A DNA stretch of 64,000 bases from Desulfobacteraceae bacterium. GTDB taxonomy: Bacteria > Desulfobacterota > Desulfobacteria > Desulfobacterales > Desulfobacteraceae. Location: the NCBI GenBank assembly GCA_016744295.1, contig JADGEQ010000028.1, forward strand, positions 28,750-92,749, given 5' to 3'. Positions 63,031 to 64,000 of this stretch are shown one piece after another. Below the pieces are notes generated by a model that ran no database searches, had not been told where the DNA came from, and saw only the letters and a list, made by a program, of their open reading frames with translations. Within the stretch, counting starts at the first letter, position 1, and each line of letters begins with the position of its first letter. A program made the position numbers and the translations under genes.

Positions 63031-63393
63031 ATGGCTGTAATTGTAAAGTATATCGTTGTCAGGAATGGAGAGGAAAAAATGACATTTGCGACAAAAAAAG
63101 AAGCAGACGCCCATGATAAAATGCTTGATATTGCCGACAATCTGTTTGATTTCCTGGAAAGTGCCAAGACAAAACTCACCGAATCCCAGCTGGAAGAAGT
63201 CTCCCTGCTGATGGCTCAAAAACGAGAGGAACTCATGCCTATTTTGCGGGGTATGAAACCAAAGAAAACCGCTGCCCCAAAGCCAAAACCAGCGCCCAAA
63301 GCCGCCTCAAAAGCAGTGTCCAAGCCAACTCCCACCGAGGATGTTTCCTCAAAAAAGGAAAAGACAAAGGAAAAGACAAAGGCAAAAAAATAA
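63031..63393 (+). CDS. YebG-family protein
   Basis: A 120-residue protein. Residues about 1-75 (MAVIVKYIVVRNGEEKMTF, KKEADAHDKMLDIADNLFDF) match YebG, a small SOS-regulated protein in E. coli whose function is unknown. The last about 45 residues are an Ala/Lys/Pro-rich tail. No LexA-box was recognised, so SOS control here is not shown. RBS GAGGAGA precedes the ATG. Just after the stop, a 16-bp direct repeat CCTGTTTTGCCTTTGA occurs twice. Confidence 0.85.
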   Translation: MAVIVKYIVVRNGEEKMTFATKKEADAHDKMLDIADNLFDFLESAKTKLTESQLEEVSLLMAQKREELMPILRGMKPKKTAAPKPKPAPKAASKAVSKPTPTEDVSSKKEKTKEKTKAKK

Positions 63394-63576
63394 ACCTGTT
63401 TTGCCTTTGAAGGCCCTGTTTTGCCTTTGATGGGAGTACAGGAAATATTTATTGGGAAATCTATTTTTTTTTAATGGGATGGATGTGGTTAAAGTATTCA
63501 ATCTGGGTGCCCTCCTTTTAATATTAGCCCGGGGTTTTAAATCCAGTATTTTGGAGAGATCGGATTCGCCAGTACC

Positions 63577-63749
63577 GGCCGGGGTGGGATGCAGTTCACT
63601 GATTGAACAATTTTGACAGGTTCTAAATTCTGCTACGCTGAAGATGGAAAACTCGCTGCGCTCAAACAATTCCATCTTTTAACCGCTTCACTGCATTAAG
63701 AACCTGTACAAAATTGCAATCAACGATTCACCCGCATCCCACCCCGGCC
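63577..63749. repeat. Long palindromic element with 16-bp perfect terminal inverted repeats
   Basis: GGCCGGGGTGGGATGC (63577-63592) and GCATCCCACCCCGGCC (63734-63749) are perfect inverted repeats. The middle adds ACAATTTTGACAGGTTCT/AGAACCTGTACAAAATTG and an inner AAGATGGAA/TTCCATCTT, so the whole 173 bp can fold into one long hairpin. No gene is inside. It is probably a MITE- or REP-type repeated element; the 183 bp before it and 130 bp after it show no gene. Confidence 0.8.
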
Positions 63750-63879
63750 TCAACCCCAGTTCCCAATCGGTCTTAATAATTCAAATCTCACGTATTAAAA
63801 TTTTAGGATAAGCAAAGCAAAGAATTGATTTCAGGTAGGCAAATTACAACTTTCTCCAACCACAAGATCTTGTGTCAGG

Positions 63880-64000
63880 TTATGATTCTGAAACCCCCAG
63901 CCTATTAATAATAGTCTGGGCCACGAATTCGGGATTCAGGTCATTTCGATTTTGACATAGTCCGCGGTGAAATACATTAAAGATACCAATACAATTCGGA
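63880..64000 (-). CDS. Possible partial ORF entering from the right edge
   Basis: On the minus strand an open frame of about 40 codons runs from the window edge to TAA at 63880-63882 and ends DLNPEFVAQTIINRLGVSES. It is too short to identify and has no known motif; it may be the 3' end of a gene starting beyond 64000. Confidence 0.3.
   Translation of the reverse strand, partial: PNCIGIFNVFHRGLCQNRNDLNPEFVAQTIINRLGVSES

Noticed and set aside
1..64000. tRNA, tRNA-Sec, rRNA and transposase genes
   Set aside because: None was found by eye on either strand; a covariance search (tRNAscan-type) would be needed to exclude a divergent tRNA.

Overview
The window reads as chromosomal core sequence of a strictly anaerobic sulfate-reducing deltaproteobacterium, most likely a Desulfobacteraceae member (Desulfobacter/Desulfobacula-like). 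The main reasons are a dissimilatory-type ATP sulfurylase (sat), an HdrA/MvhD electron-transfer module joined to MetV and MetF of the Wood-Ljungdahl methyl branch, in-frame UGA (selenocysteine) codons in at least three genes, hydrogenase maturation genes hypA/hypB, and conserved deltaproteobacterial gene order. No rRNA, tRNA, CRISPR array or transposase gene was seen.

Layout. 1-5.8 kb: DUF2065, queA and tgt (queuosine), hypA-hypB, a MEMO-family gene, and gltX on the opposite strand. 6-14 kb: one long plus-strand housekeeping run, rpmF-acpP-rpiB-glyA-dCMP deaminase-nrdR-ribD-ribE-ribBA-ribH-nusB-metallohydrolase-pabB/pabC fusion; the fatty-acid genes usually found between rpmF, acpP and rpiB are absent. 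16.5-19.4 kb: a selenocysteine DUF1573 protein, a HAD phosphatase and sat with a strong terminator. 19.4-29.4 kb, minus strand: a globin-coupled diguanylate cyclase, a PiT-PhoU phosphate transporter, and the translation operon ffh-rpsP-khpA-rimM-trmD-RNA methyltransferase-rplS-rnhB-yraN-rsmI. 29.5-33.1 kb: rlmN, a response regulator, a PP-loop tRNA-thiolation-like gene and nth.

33.1-40.6 kb is an efflux island: small protein, membrane-fusion adaptor, RND pump and PAS histidine kinase on the minus strand, with a divergent sigma-54 activator. A GG-N10-GC promoter and a 12-bp inverted-repeat activator site lie between them. 41.4-48.4 kb holds the most unusual system: a nitrate/sulfonate-type ABC transporter whose operon also encodes a cytoplasmic solute-binding paralogue, a CheY receiver fused to a third solute-binding paralogue, an acidic repeat protein and an HPt domain. 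It is divergent from a CheD homologue that has lost its catalytic cysteine. This looks like a transporter wired into a phosphorelay. 48.4-55.1 kb: UbiB kinase with a phasin-like partner, a DmdC-type acyl-CoA dehydrogenase, an MBL hydrolase and an AmpG-like permease.

55.1-62.6 kb: a candidate structured RNA with an orphan terminator, then hdrA(Sec)-mvhD(Sec)-metV-metF. HdrA is a 1479-residue HdrA-GltD-HdrA fusion. The set fits a flavin-based electron-transfer complex around methylene-tetrahydrofolate reductase. The right end carries palindromic interspersed elements, an 11/12-bp minisatellite, a yebG-like gene and a possible partial ORF. Starts were chosen from ribosome-binding sites and family lengths; no database search was possible.
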